Shown here: in pieces, positions 48,730-62,700 of the stretch
Position numbering within the stretch: position 1 is the first letter of the stretch
How the letters are laid out: every line of letters begins with the position of its first letter
Assembly (NCBI GenBank): GCA_021234155.1
Contig: JAJEKV010000017.1
Span: 16,769,478-16,833,477, forward strand
DNA: 64,000 nt
Direction: 5' to 3'
Source: Isoetes taiwanensis
Taxonomy: Eukaryota > Streptophyta > Lycopodiopsida > Isoetales > Isoetaceae
Made by a program: the position numbers and the translations under genes
Notes under the pieces: generated by a model
What the model saw: the letters and a program-made list of their open reading frames with translations, nothing else
Told to the model about the DNA's origin: nothing
Databases searched by the model: none

Positions 48730-51020
48730 AGATCGTTTGACGAACAAATAACTTTATTGGACCGTTTAGACTTGTGGTGTATGTATATCGTTTTCCAAGG
48801 TATGAAATGGCGACCGGTTCAGTTTTATTCTGTTAAATCTGGCGAGATATTCGACGATGCCGGATCAATGACCGTGGAATTTCAAATGCGAAGTCAATGT
48901 CGATATTGACAGGGCTGAACTATATTAACCGGTGGAAAAAGAACGACGTAGTACCAGTATTAACCAACTGGCGCGGCACCATCTGCTAGCGAATAACGGT
49001 CTCACCAACGGGATCTTCTTTGCTGTATGCGAAGGTTCGACGACGAACTTCAACCGGATCGGAGATCGGCTGGAATTGAATCCGGTATCTGCCCTCTTGT
49101 AAATTTGATATCGATCTCAGCTTATCGAAGCCGGCGGTCGAAACGACCTGGCCCTGCTCGGCGAATCGTAAGCGGCTCGGTTAACGGCGACGCCGGAGAA
49201 CAGTTCAGATTTGGCAGATAGCCGGTTACTACGGCTGGAATCGCCGCTTTACGGCTCCTCCGCTGCCGCCAAAGAGGCATCAACGCTTCTTATCACGCCT
49301 GAAAGATGATGGCTGTCATGACTGAAAATTCTGGCACCCAGGCAACGAAGGCACTCGAACCTGCTCGCGTGGCAGGTGCGGTTTGTACTGATACTGCTAC
49401 TTGTGGTATTAACGTGCGCTCCCCAAACCCAAGCGTAGCATGCCCTATATTCAACGTATTGTTTCGCCTTTATTAATTAACGACGTGCCCTACTGTTGGA
49501 CCGATGAACTACTGTTCGCCATCCTTCGCTACTCGTACATCCCCACAACTTTGGTGGTATTCTGTGACAATGATATTTTTGCCGCGTTAAACATTCTATC
49601 CAGAAGCTGGGGAGTCGTTTTGTCACGTTTCAAGCAGGTTGACCGGCCTCTTCGTCGGTGAAGGCGAGCGACTCTGACCGCCAACACTCGACGGAACTCA
49701 AGCCGTAATGGCGAGAGCCACAAATGAGTTCAAGCCGCTTAGCCATAGCCATGGCCATGGCCATAGCCGCAACCGCCAGCCATGATCTTTTAACCCGATG
49801 TTGACGCAGAATACGAAGCACGATGCGCTGCTGGTACCCGTAGGCATCTGGCGACAGCAACGATTACAGAATCATCAGCGTTTTGTTGATTTCGGTAAAG
49901 TTGAGCTGAGCGACGCGATTCACTGTTAATCTTCGGCGGCGGAAAATTCTTTCGCTGCATTTCTTAACGTAAACGTGAAGCGGCGAGAACTGTTCTTTAA
50001 GCGGCGTAGTCGTTTTTTGAAATTATGTGAATGTTGAATATTCTTCGTACGGTTGATGTTAAGGCGGGCTTTTAACAGTGCAGTGAGTTGAGCTTGTTTT
50101 AAGCCAACTGGCTTCGAAGACTGTGTTGACTCGACCAACCTTACTGTACAGATTGTTGATTGATTGAAGCTGCTTGAAGCGAAGAATCGATTCGCAAAGA
50201 GGTGGCGACTAGAAATGAGTGTGGCGACTTATTCCATTTATTAGCGCTTTCTTCTCCCAATTTTCTGGCATATATGGAGATTTCCATGTGTTTGGCGATG
50301 TTCCGGTAAGCTGGTTAAAAATCTTGGAATTCAGATTTCCGAGGTATGGTTGCTTTGGTCGAAGGGGTTATTATTTAGTTGTTAGTCTTTGCGTTAATGA
50401 ACTTGTGATGACCTGAGGTTTCTCCAACAATGCACCATTTCACAGAAACGGTAGTGGACCCAGTTTATTAGTTTGAAAGCATGAGGGGCTTCAGGAGGCT
50501 ACGCTACTTCGACAGAATCTTTGACATGAATTTGAACATTACGCTGTCGCCTGTCGCTTCTTTTATTTGAGTTACGGTCATTACTAATGCGCGAAAGTCT
50601 TTGAGGAGACCGGCCGCTGTCTTAATCAAATGCGGCGTTGAAACAACGGTACGTTAGCGATTGAAATAGTAGTTAATTGATGAAATGAGGAAAGTCTATA
50701 ATATTTGGTTCGGCGAAGAAGGTTTTCTATAATTAGTTGATCAGGTAACTGTGATGTGCTGCACTGCGTTTCTTCATTATCTTTCACGGTCTTCGGTTTA
50801 TGAAACCGCTGTCATCGCTGTTCGCCGTGCGTTTCGAAAATGAAAACCAGCCGCCAATGCCAACAGCATACAGCGGCTTCGACAAACTCGGCTTTATTGA
50901 TGGCGAACCACAGAGCAGGAAACTCGCTTGCTGACATGGCGTTTCTGTTTTTACGCTTTACTGTAGCGTCAGGTGAATGGCAGAATTAAATGCGTTAGTT
51001 GTGGCGGGAATATTTCACGT
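48730..51020. other. No supported gene; one hexanucleotide run
   Basis: The longest standard frame is 76 codons (49630-49860, minus), and its Met-Ala repeat is simply the translation of the hexanucleotide run at 49742-49768. Adjoining frames of 64-73 codons overlap each other. Otherwise nothing is supported. Confidence 0.5.
49742..49768. repeat. GCCATR hexanucleotide run, four and a half units
   Basis: Units GCCATA, GCCATG, GCCATG and GCCATA are followed by GCC. The centre, ATGGCCATGGCCAT, is a perfect 14-bp palindrome created by the repeat. On the minus strand it encodes alternating Met-Ala, and on the plus strand His-Ser/Gly-type dipeptides. This is a short microsatellite-like run. Confidence 0.8.
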
Positions 51021-51028
51021 AAACGGCG

Positions 51029-51721
51029 GTGTACGGCTCACTGCTGTTTGGCGGTGATGACGATTGCCAGCGGAAAACCATTGAACTTCGTCCTGCCTTT
51101 CCATCAATCGGTGCGTACGTAATGAAGTTTTATGCGAGTCGTTTTCTTTACGCTTCCTTGCGTCCGTTTTACCCTCCATTTCATGGATCGTTAAAACCAG
51201 ATAACCTCTTTGCATTCAGCGGCGGAGATGAAGCCCGATGAATGTTGCCTTGTGCCGAAACTTTCGTTGGAAATTTGATTTTACTGACCGGTCGAGGTAC
51301 GACGCGTGATTTTCGCTATGTGGAATGGCGCCCTTCTGTACATCAGTCTTGCGTCACCGACTTCTTGATAGGCCATTGCCCGCTTCCTTGGCACTATTGT
51401 TCTCGTCATTTACTAGGTTTGATAGATTGGTCGCTGATCTCTTTGATATCGTTGCCCTTTCGGCGGTCTGACTTCTTCGTTGTTTTGTTTGTCGCAACTT
51501 TCTTTAATTTTGCCGTACGCCATTTCTCTTATTTGTTTCCCATTCAGCGTCTTTACTTTCGGCTATATCTATTCGTTTTTCTTACTTATTTCTCTTGTCG
51601 TAATCGAGGTTTATGACACTTCGTGATGACGTATTCTCGTTATTATGCGTATTCTTGACAGCGACATTTATTTGATCACCCTTGTTTTATGGTTATCTTA
51701 TGACCAACGGCTTCTATGTAA
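51029..51721 (+). other. Two abutting ORFs in one phase (70 and 124 aa) with TGA readthrough potential
   Basis: A 70-codon frame (GTG 51029 to TGA 51239) is followed with no gap by ATG 51242 and a 124-codon frame ending at TGA 51614, all in the same phase. If TGA is ignored the phase stays open from TAA 51020 to TAA 51719 (232 codons, four TGA at 51239, 51614, 51656 and 51701). The second frame ends in a strongly hydrophobic, Phe-rich segment (FFVVLFVATFFNF, then a basic loop, then LYLFVFLTYF) that would form two membrane helices if expressed. The Phe excess comes from a T-rich strand (51470-51600), so the membrane reading may be an artefact. No family is recognised. Confidence 0.13.
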
Positions 51722-52012
51722 ATTAGTTTGACTAGACAGAAGTTTTGTTCAAGACAATTGGCGCATAAACACATGACACTGATGCGAACTCGCAACCGCC
51801 AACATGCGTTGAGGATGCTGAGGTTGATGAACGGGATTGGAAGGCTTTCCACATTATATAAGAAGTAAAACGAACTGAGATTGACTATGGTTTGCATCTA
51901 TTTATTGATGAGACTGACTTCTCTCATGAAGTCATATTCATGGGCATGTCCTCAAAACCTCATGGCATTGGGTTTAAGTAAACTATGTTCGATTCACGTA
52001 TAAGTAGTAGAT

Positions 52013-52315
52013 GTGGTCTGGCAAACAGAAGTGGAAATGAAGCGATTAATGAGACAAAGACTGCATGGTAAAACTGCGAGGGAACCGCTAAGATGGATCA
52101 ATGCTCAAATCATGAATATTATGGCTTTTACGGATTTTGCACTACGCAATGTGCCAAATCTATCTGAACTGGTGATCGAAGTGCGCTGGCTGAACTGGCA
52201 ACCCTTTAATGAAAGATTGAATGGCAACGCATGCTTTCGCGGCAATGAAACTATTGAACAAATGATCGCCAATCGAACATCGGCTCTATTTAACGTCTTA
52301 ATTCAACCGGCGTAA
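52013..52315 (+). CDS. Unidentified ORF, 100 aa
   Basis: GTG 52013 (or ATG at residue 9, 52037) to TAA 52313. It is the most natural-looking small standard frame on the plus strand: balanced composition, a basic N-terminal part, then NVPNLSELVIEVRWLNWQP around residues 46-64 and ETIEQMIANRTSALFNVL near the end. No signal peptide, membrane helix or catalytic motif is seen. The ribosome binding site is weak. A TAA lies four codons upstream of the GTG. I do not recognise a family. It may be a small phage-type protein or chance. Confidence 0.22.
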   Translation: MVWQTEVEMKRLMRQRLHGKTAREPLRWINAQIMNIMAFTDFALRNVPNLSELVIEVRWLNWQPFNERLNGNACFRGNETIEQMIANRTSALFNVLIQPA

Positions 52316-53223
52316 CGCTGGTAACTGTTAACCCTGTGATTTGAAGATGAATCCTACGTTTATATATGGCCTTGCTGTCAGAAAAGGATTGTGCGATCTC
52401 GCCGCTGGAATTTTAAAATGGAATGAGGAAACTTTATAAGGCGTTTGATGTCGTTATGCTACGTCTTTGGCCAAAGTAAATCTTGTACTCGTTTCATTTC
52501 ATAATTGGGATGAACGGCTCGCAGTCAGCTGCTGGAACTCGTTGAACGAACTCAAAGATTCTTTTAATGGGGAATAACAATACGGGAAGATTAATGAAAG
52601 CGCGATTATGCAACTATTGGTCACGTGTCAGCAGATCTCATTTTTGGTAACTGGTCTGTGGTGAAAAATTGGCAGTAGCTATTGATATTCTGGGGCAAAT
52701 GTGAAATCTTTTATCTTGGGGATGATGTTTCAATGTTCTATGTTTTAACGACGACCTCCAGATAATAATGAATAACGGTGCAAGGGGCGGTCGTGTTATT
52801 GGTGATATGGTCAACATCTAAACCGTGGATGATGACGATAGTGAAGACTGTAATACATGATTGGTGGTGGAGGATGCGATTTCAATGCGTAACGCCGACG
52901 ACCGGCGGCTATTAACGTTAATGGCGTTTGGTGGAAGGAAAACGGACGAAATCCCATGCGTGGCGTGGACGAGGCTTAATCAATGATCTGAAGCAATGCG
53001 AAGTTCTGTGGACAGATATGTGTGAACGTATTAGAAACGACCCGTCTCATGACCGTGGAATGTATAACAATTTCCATTTTAAATTTTGTTTTTCCAAGTT
53101 TACCATATGCAAACGTGCATTTCATGAACAAACGAAAATGCTCTGCATACAATATATTTTCTGTGTGCCAGTCGCGATTCAATCGCTGTTAGCAAAGTTA
53201 TGACGTAACGGGATAACCGATAA

Positions 53224-53721
53224 ATGATGGTGGTGAACTTTGTAGGTGTGTTATGGAGTGTCATGCTATGACTTTGCTGTAATGGCGTTGGTCTTACTGC
53301 ACGGCGAGATCGGTGTTTTCATGACTTCGGGGATCTCTACTTCTTTACTGCGGTGAGATGCAAATCGACCACTAAATTTGAATGTGTTCTACCGATTACT
53401 CGCAATGGATGAGCTGCTGATGCTGGAACGATGGGATGGAAACGAAGTGGTATGATGTTGACCAATATTTGCTTCGTGCTTTGGCCAGAACGGCATAACG
53501 TGGATACTAAGATGATCGCTGGATGGGATCCAACCACTCCGACTCTTTGTGTTGACGTTAAAATCGTCATCGGTAATAATTTTATTTCTTTAAGTTTATT
53601 ATTGACGGGAGACTCTGGCTACCCTGGAAGTTTATGTGATTGACAAAATAACGTAATACCAAAATGCTTGGCTCAAATAAACAGCTGTGTAAAACAAAGA
53701 TATGCCGGAACAAATTACTAA
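53224..53721 (+). pseudogene. Coding-like frame interrupted only by TGA, 165 codons
   Basis: ATG-ATG follows directly on TAA 53221. The phase then runs to TAA 53719 with only three TGA codons (53269, 53410, 53641). The text is protein-like (HDFGDLYFFTAVRCKSTTKF, later KMIAGWDPTTPTLCVDVKI), and the central 76 codons after TGA 53410 are open. The standard 70-aa frame at 53431-53643 is the middle part of it. There is no ribosome binding site. No family is recognised. It is one of the cleaner tests for TGA being read as an amino acid. Confidence 0.17.
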
Positions 53722-53724
53722 TTT

Positions 53725-56700
53725 GCTTACTATCGAAACTGATTATCCATATGCGAACGCATGACTTAATGACCAAAGCGCCGTTATACCGATTTTGATT
53801 GATCCACGTCATTCGCAAAGATGTAACACCAATCTTAATACTTATGCCGGGTGCGTGCGAACTTATTTGAATGCCGCGTAGCATCTTTACTCGATCTATC
53901 TTGAAATGCTCGCGAATAAGTTTAAATTGACAAGATTACAGAGATCGCGATCATCAGCGGTGAATACCCTGTGCGTGCGTATATGCTCTTCCATGCACCT
54001 TCCGTACGGTGACTGCTCTTCTTCCATCTTCTTCTCTTTTGTTAAATAGCGTTGGTTTACGTATTGGTGATGTCGTGGCTTCAAAACCGAGCCAGTATCG
54101 CAACGAAGCGTGTAAGAGGTATTTTATTAAGGCTGATGTATAGAAGTATTTTGTTAGGCGGTGTGGTGATCGACAGTAATGCCATTTTGTAATTAAGTTA
54201 GATGTATGGTGATAGGTTAATATTACTGCTACCGTGCGTGAAGTCTTCGCCCGGAGGTACGTAGCGCCGGTATTCTTCGACGGCGATTGCTACGACGACG
54301 TGACTTTCTGGCATTTCAAATAACATACCATTTCACCGGCGAAGACCGACGGCGATTTATTATACTAAGGGCATTTTAATGATTACATATGGGGCATTTT
54401 GGCAGGTTTTCTATTATCACAGCATAACTTCAGAACATTTGTTTTTTGTTTGATAATTATTTTAGTCGAGGAAAAACTTTGGTCGCTGCGATGTACAATG
54501 AAAGGCTATTTCTTTTCGCTCGCGTTCTTTGCTACGTTTCTTGCGATCTTGGCTTTCATGCTTCGCGCCGTACGCTCAGCGAGCTCGGCATCTCAGGGCG
54601 GCCGTGATAATGAGGAACTTCGGCGGATCGAAATGAAACTATTATTTTGCTGCTTGAATCGCCGGGCGGTGCTGGCTGCTGACATTGCTAATGCATCCGT
54701 TAGATGACGACTTAGCGCCGATTTGCTGCTGAATAAGGTTGATGTTGCCGTTTGATGATGCTCGCCATCGATGGCGGGACATATGTAAGCATCGCGATGA
54801 AGTGTTGTGACGAAGTCGGGGAGGTAGTCTCAAACTGCAATTCATGATGAAATTAACTTTCTCGAATTCGGCATGGATCATCGATAGCGACTATGGGTTT
54901 AAACGGTTGATGGCGGCATGCCAGTATTTCGTGCCTGCGTCGATATATCACCGTTAACATGGCTGGTTTCTTCATCTTCGGCATCTTGTGCGGAATCTGA
55001 TTCGACTGTCCCTAAATCATCAACGAGAATAATGTCTTCTCGATTTCAATAAGCCGCTTATTAGCTTCCGGTCTTCAACGCACGGCGGCCGTGTTCGGCG
55101 AACGCATGGGCACCATCATTCTCGTGATGGTATTCCGGTTAACTCGATGGTACCCATGCTCTTGGCAATACTGTGAAAGGACCCGAACGTGAGCGACCGA
55201 TCGCAGTCTGACAAAATGAATGAAATGGTAACTGGCGACGAATGCGACTTGCAGGAAGGTTCGTGAAAAGGATGACATTATGAAGACATCGCGATTGAGT
55301 AACGTAAGCAGAAAGATATAAATACGGACTTTCGATGTTATGATCTTCAATAGCAGGCTCGAGAACAATGATAGACCGGTAGTTGGTTTCTGATTATATC
55401 TGACGCGATTGTCTATCGATATCGAAAGTGTCTCACTTTCCATACTGACAACGGTTGTGTGAATGGTGTTGAACCGGTACTTATGAAGGAATATTATAAA
55501 GAAGTTGAGCGTATATTGCTTTGGCGGAAATGTTGCTGTCATGTTTACGGTGAACATTTCTCCATCACGGCTGAAATAACTAAGGTGATTTTCGCCGGTT
55601 CCATCATATGATATTGTTTTTGACGGTCAAGCAGAAACCACAGCTGTTGGAAGTATGAACTTATCATGTAGAATAGGTGAGAAAACGTCAATGTGTTGCT
55701 CGCTTGGAAGGCTTTGTCATGCTTGGACTACTTATCTGACTGAAGGAATATACATGACTGATCATTGACTTTTAATGTTATTATGCATATGGAACCAGGG
55801 ATGAAATATCTGAAGCTGCGACGCTGAAAATAGAGTTCCAGATGGTATGAATATCTCCGAAGATTCTGGTTGCCATCTTTAGATATTGATGAAGCATTGC
55901 TAACTCTTTCAGCTGAATGCTGCATCTTCTTTGATGTTGAATTGCAACTTCAAACAATCTTGAACTTTTATTGATCTGTGTGTGGTGAGGTATTTATTTA
56001 ACTTTCGTGAAGGTATTTGCCCCGTGGGATGCACCGCAAATTGCCGTATTCTTTGCATACGATGTGACATAGCGAATGTAGTAGGCGATGAAGAAAGAGC
56101 TGCGATGGTACGTAATCGAAGTGGCGGTAGAAAGAAAAATCTTGTATGAACAGTTCTGTCGGTGGAACAGTATGGCTCTCGTTTTGATGGAGTCGATGAT
56201 TGTCGAGACCGACCAATGTAAGAATTTGAGTTATCGAATCGATTTAGCGCTTTTCACCAGAATGGAGTTGGGCAATACCGCTTTGCCAAATCGCTGCTCA
56301 ATGACAGCCAGTCTTTGCATTATCCACCTTTGGTATCTTTGGCGTTATTCTTATGCTTTCATATTGATGTTATTTGTAGTTAACTGAATTTTGCTTTTAT
56401 TGTCTATCGCTATCTTCAAATATTGTCATCGAGTGCGACAACCGGTACTTGGCGATTTAATACGTCGTAACCGTGAAGGATGCAATTTTTCGATATAGTA
56501 TATTTTAAACTGTAACAACTGCAGAGAGCAAAGATAGGATTTCGAACGCTTATTATTCAGATATGAAAGGACTGAAAATATCTTCGAAATTCAAAGCTTT
56601 ATTGTGGCTGGTGCTACATCTTGTTTTGGATTTCTCGGCGATTCGATTGTCGGGCTGTGGCGGCACGAAAAGTGAGCGCATTCGGTTGTTCTATATGGCA

Positions 56701-59700
56701 TGGAACCCGGAAGATATTGGCGACGATTATTTCGCTAAAGGCTGCGATGGCGGGGCCGAATCAGACCCATGCGATTCGTATTTTGAAACGCAATAGTTCC
56801 GCTGTCGGCTGATTGGCGGCTGATATGAAAAGAATGAATGAGAGATTGGTAGCAATTAGCGATAAAAATATCTAAACTATCGCTGCTAAATATGGGGTAT
56901 GAAGATTGTATAAGAAGAATGCGGTTATTTCAATAGCGTAATTGTCTATGTGATGTGTTTATTTGAAGCGAATTTATTATACCTCAGCGGCATTTTAACA
57001 ATTAATGCGAAAATCATCATCGCCGTGCAATGTTTGAATTCGGAAGGAAAAGAGATGACACTAACAGAAAGATCTTGCGGGTTCAATTGTATTTCGCTAT
57101 TTTATTCCGGTAGCGATTGCATACACAAAGCATTTAGAGATTTTCCCACATTCTTGACTTGAAACCATGCAAACATGGTCAACACAAAATAAATCAGCCA
57201 CAACTATTGTCGGTTCAATTCAACGGTGAACGTAATTAGCACGTAATTCGGCGAAAATGTTAGACTAACGTTACTGAACTAGCATTAGATGTCAATGCCC
57301 GTAACGCGACGGCTGGCGCGCATGGATGTTCCACTGGTGTTGGTCTTTGCAATTCTTGATCTCTCATTTAACGGTAGCGGTTATGCGATAATAAATCTGG
57401 AATTTAAAGTTATTTTTATCTTCGTTTCGGTAATCTTATAATAAGAGGATGAATCGTTTTGTGCATCTGCATTTTATGAAATGATGAAGGAATATGGAAT
57501 CGGTGCATGAATGCTGCACAGGGCAATCTCATACATTGGCGGTAGTCGTGTTGAACAGCGTGATGGAAGATACCGTGATGTATCGTAACTGCTTGCTAAT
57601 GGTATTGAGTTAATGAGTTCGTGTTTATTCGTATATCGTTTTTGAATAACGTTAGATCTATATTGGCGATACCGAGGTTAAATTACGTCTTTCAACTGTT
57701 GTTGATACGTATGTTGAGCTTGGAATTCTTTGATTTATCTTAATGCTGCGATAACGGTAGTTACATGATCAATATTCTTGTCGTCGCGGGCGAATTACAA
57801 TATCGCGATTCAATGCTAGATATTGACGTCTTATGGCGGTTGGAGAACGTTCGACGACGCGGCCTGCGATAAGTTTCTTGTTTAACTTATTTATTTATTT
57901 CATATGCTGTTTTAAAGTTGTGCGGTGTAGTGAAACTGAACTTGACCGATGAACCAAACTTTAGTTATGGCGAATAACATTATACGTGCGCTCAACACCA
58001 TCGGTGACAACTTGTCTGGTTTTCGGAACTTTCAACGTGCGAACACTGATTTCCCCAAATATGCGTTTGGTAACCCCTTTCGCTGTTTTTCCTGGTCCTC
58101 TGGTCCGCTTTCATATAACCGGCTTCGCTGTTGTCATTAACTGATTACTTGATTTTAAATCCTCTGCCATCTATGACATTAATTGTGAAGCTTGCATTCA
58201 AATCGCTTAGATATTGAAACGCGTCCTTTTCGGCGATTGATGGATCGTGTAACTTCTCTTGATTTCTCGGTTTAACTACTGTCTTATTTGATCCCCTTGG
58301 CGACTTCAATGCCGACGTTCTCGCTTGATTTCAACATGATGCAATGAAATATTTTCGGCGGATCTGCTGACTCAATCTCGGGAATCTGGCTTTTAATGAT
58401 TTTGCCGGAAGGCATCGGCAATCGAACGATTGATTCTTCTTGCCGGCCAAAACAACGATGCTGACGACGCGGAATGGCGTGCCTAGTTGATAAATTTGTG
58501 CGGTGCGACGGTACCACGCAATCAGGCCGCGGGGTTAATGACAGATGTTTACCCACCTTGAAGTTCTGGGGCATGAAGTGAAATGGTTCATTCTACTACG
58601 GAAGATATTTTGAAGATGCGTATATTACATTTCGAAGGTAGATGCCGGAAGATGGGTAACTACGGTGGTTGAACTATACTACCTCTTTCAACTTTACGGT
58701 GGTGATGATGCGGTGATGCCTTGTATGCGCTAAGGAAGAACCTGGTGACGGGGAGTATTAATGAAACTGGGATCCCCTTCTTCAATGAACAATGACGCCT
58801 GGTTCCGTGTTACTTTATTGATCATCGCAACCGTGTGTTTCGCAATTCCATTTGTTAGGCTTAATGGTTTGTTTCGACTTTGCCTCTGTTAGCACATTGA
58901 TCAATTATGTTCATTCTTAAATGACACCGGTCATAGATAACGTACATTCTGGCTGGATGACCGTCATTCAATTCCCAAACTAATCGCATTTAATCTACCA
59001 CTGGGAGTGAACAGGTGAGGAAAACTGTATTTAACAAATTTTATCGTATTCTCTATTGAACTTTGCTGAAACAATCTTAGAGTGATTTCGTTGTTTCATT
59101 GATTTTCCTTAACATATAAATATTATCTGCCCGCAACAATGGCAGTCGCGGGCGTCGATTCTCGCTGCTTTCAGCTATGGTACTATATTTGTCTTTACGA
59201 AGACTGGAAACAACAGAAGGCCCCATCGGGGAGCCTTGCCTGCGCGAGTTCTTCAGAACTTCGTACCTGTAATTTCTTATTTACCTCTTTGAAGTCTGTG
59301 TATGATAAGGCGAGAAAATGAGGACAATGCTTATGAAGCGATCGTCGGAGCTGTAAACAAGACCAGCTGGCGAAATTCAGAAGAACTTGGCAGCTGAAAA
59401 ATGCTGGCGAAAACCCTGAATCTTTATATGAACGGCAATTGAAATACCGCTCGCTTGAGAACTTAAAGTCGCGTGTTTCTGTGATGCCGTCCTTTGCTGT
59501 TCTATTTTATCGGCTTATCTGGTGGGTTTCTCGCCAGTGGTTTGAACGCTTTGGTTGAAGAGAATTCCTCGGAGGATGACGGCAATCTCGAAGCACTCGA
59601 AATTGTATGCTCTTATAACACCTCGGCACGGATTGATAACATATTTGCATCTGTGGCTGACGATATGTTTTACGATAATCAAATAATGATAATGAGACTG

Positions 59701-62700
59701 TCCAACCTCGGGATCATTTTCGTTTACCGGTCGAAAAGTAGTGTGCATATGCTACTGCGTTTAATGTTGCTAACAATTTGCACTTTTGAATCAGAAAGAA
59801 TGACTATCACTGCTTCTTGTTTTTATTATTGTTTATAGCTGTTGACAGTTGAACTCATGACACTGTATTATTGGTTGAGCAACCCATGAGCCAAACGACT
59901 CATTATCATGAAACGACATATATGAAGTTGAACCCACCTATTGACCAGTATGAAATGCGCTTATACTTCAATAAAGAAATCGGTTGACAACTCGATCTAG
60001 CTGCTCATATTATCCACTACTGTGAACTGTGCATATTATTCGAGTCACATCATGAAGACAGCCTCTGAATACTCTTTATAATATCCTCGTTGATAACTTA
60101 TTTTATTTCAAGCAAGTTCTCAAACTATTAAGCTGGCTGGCATTGACAAATGGTCATATCACGGAATATACGAAGTGTTATAGAGGAAATGGAGAGGAAG
60201 TGGCATAACGAGACGTAGTCTAGGTAATATTGGAACCATGAATAAATGTTCTTAAACTTTCCTGCTTGTTGCGGCAATTGTGCCGAGCGAAGCAAAAGCC
60301 CTTTATGCTGACAACGAATAAAGCCTTATGCGTATACGCTGGCGGTACTGGCTGAGCTTGTGTTTCTGGTATTTTTTAAACTTATCTTATCTGAAATGAT
60401 ACCGGTCTATATTAGCATTTCATTTGGTGAGCACCGGCTGCAAATCATGGCATGTGCTGCGAATATCTGCATCTGGTACTGATTAGGGAAGCCGTGCCAA
60501 ATCTGGCACTAGCATGCCGAACCTCTGGCGGATACTCTGGGAATGGTACCGCGTAATATTTGATCATATAAAGAGGAGAAACTGGCCGAAATTGCGGGAA
60601 GGAAAGAGAATCGAAGCTGGTACCAGCGACGTAGACTGGTTTGAAGCGAAGGCGAGGAAACTGAAACACAAGGAAGACGACGATGTCGATTGTAACGAAG
60701 CCTGAAAAACTGGGTGAAGATGAGCTTTAGTAAGGACCAACGGCAGATGGTGAAGGCTACTGCTTTAACAAATTCGCTTGCCGCTCTTGTTTTAAATGCA
60801 GCAGTGGAACGGTTTAAGGCCTCACTGTGTGGTATTTCATTCCACCTTCGGTTTGTGTTGTTCCCAATCCGGTATCTACTGTGCGAACGAAGATCACCGA
60901 TATGGTTTTATTTTGCTGAAGTCCGGATTCTTGATTCTTTTCGCTGTTAAGAGATTCATTGAGAAGACGTAGCCAGATTGATTGGTATTGGGCTTTTAGC
61001 CATAGACGAATCCGGGACATTTTCGCGTAATTCATTTTGACCTTTCTTTCTTCGACCCCAAGAGGGATAAGGTTAGATGAACCGTACTTTATTATTGATT
61101 CAACCTTTATTGAACTTATGAACCTCGCCAGAATTTATCTTTTGCGTGCTGGCTGGTGAGTTTACGCTTTAGTACCTTAATACCTTTGATATACGTGACA
61201 TGGCACAAGCTTTTGAAATTTCTAACAGGCGACAAACGGGTAACATATCTTGTGTTATGAGTAATGACTGCTGAAATATGGTGACTATTTGAGGATTTAT
61301 ATTGACCTTTGGTGATTAGCCTGGTTGCAGGTATACCTATCATGGTTGCTGTGTTGATGAACGCTGTTATTGGCATATGAATAACTGCGAAGGTGATATA
61401 GCGACTGAACAATGAGTTGAAATCTATCTTTGTCGGAACACATATGCAAAGATTCTTTTATTATGATTGTGCGGCTATATGCGATGAAATATGGTGCTCT
61501 AGAACGACCGAACCATTATGTTACTGAGGATATAATTTTGCTTATATTGAGGAGTTCTGTTCTTTGGTGAAATGACGTGTTGTCGCTTGGTGTGGTATGA
61601 ACTGCTATATTGCATTAACTATGGTTGAATTGGAAGTAAGATGCATGGTATGATATCTCTGCGTATTGGTGGCTTTAACAGATTCATTGGTGATATGCTA
61701 TCTTCTTAGACCATGATGAATGATGTTGCATCTTTACGTGCAAGCGGACCATCTTCGGAAATTAGTGGACTAAGCATCGTCTGAATGGCTGGGCAAATGA
61801 CATGTTGTTCAACGGCCCACCGGAGAATGTGGTAATGTTTCAAAGCATCACAACGATATTTGTTGGATGATATGCGTGCCGGATGAAGAGTGATACTCGC
61901 TGAAGTGCGCAACAGAGATTAAACGGCATATGTGCATACATGAGAAGGTGTGATGAAACATGCTTGTATTTATGAGTTCCCCAGGGCGTAGAAGCGATCA
62001 ATATATTCTTATCTTGGATGGTATATCGCTAGATTATTTTGTGGTTGATGTTGTGAAATAACTCACATTCCTCCCATGATGGACAACCCTTACGTGTTTG
62101 TGTATGTTGAATATCTTTTGAAGCTGGTCGAATGAAATCAGGGATGAAGTCAATTTTCAAAGTAGATCTGGACCGGTGACTTATAAGGAGGACTTGTTGA
62201 GTAGTATCAGTTGTTAGCATGCCAAACTCGGGCGGGGACAGCTGTCTATATGTCACGGTCAATGGTTATACTTATTGGCATATCTCAAATCTGTCGTATG
62301 TTTAACTTAGATGTTAAGCGATGTTGGTGCAGCGACTTTTCAGGCCAGGGAGCTGGAGTGCGTTTCGCGAACTGAAGCTGATAATCACGGGGACTACATC
62401 TGTCTTTGAGCCGGGCGTGAATCAGATGTGAATGGCTGAATTCGATTCTGATGCAATGCAACACGTCGGCGATTACCGTTTGATGAGTCTTTCACATACT
62501 CGTTCATGGTGACAAATAGGCATGTTGGTTGGTTGTCGATGGGCTCTTCAATGGGTTTATTTCGAATTCTCCTTGATGTGCTCGTTTCCTCATGCGGCTC
62601 ATTTCCTGGCCATTGTTAATTCGTCATGTTCCATTTGCTTTGTTCGTACGTAGTTTGTGGTAGTCAGTTGGATTCATGATGGGGTCAAAGCATTTCCGCA

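Noticed and set aside
62186-62200. Strong Shine-Dalgarno-like AAGGAGGA followed by TTG
   Set aside because: The downstream frame reaches a stop within two codons of the TTG, so it does not start a gene. Similar purine boxes at 11790, 12738, 18450 and 31076 also lead to very short frames.
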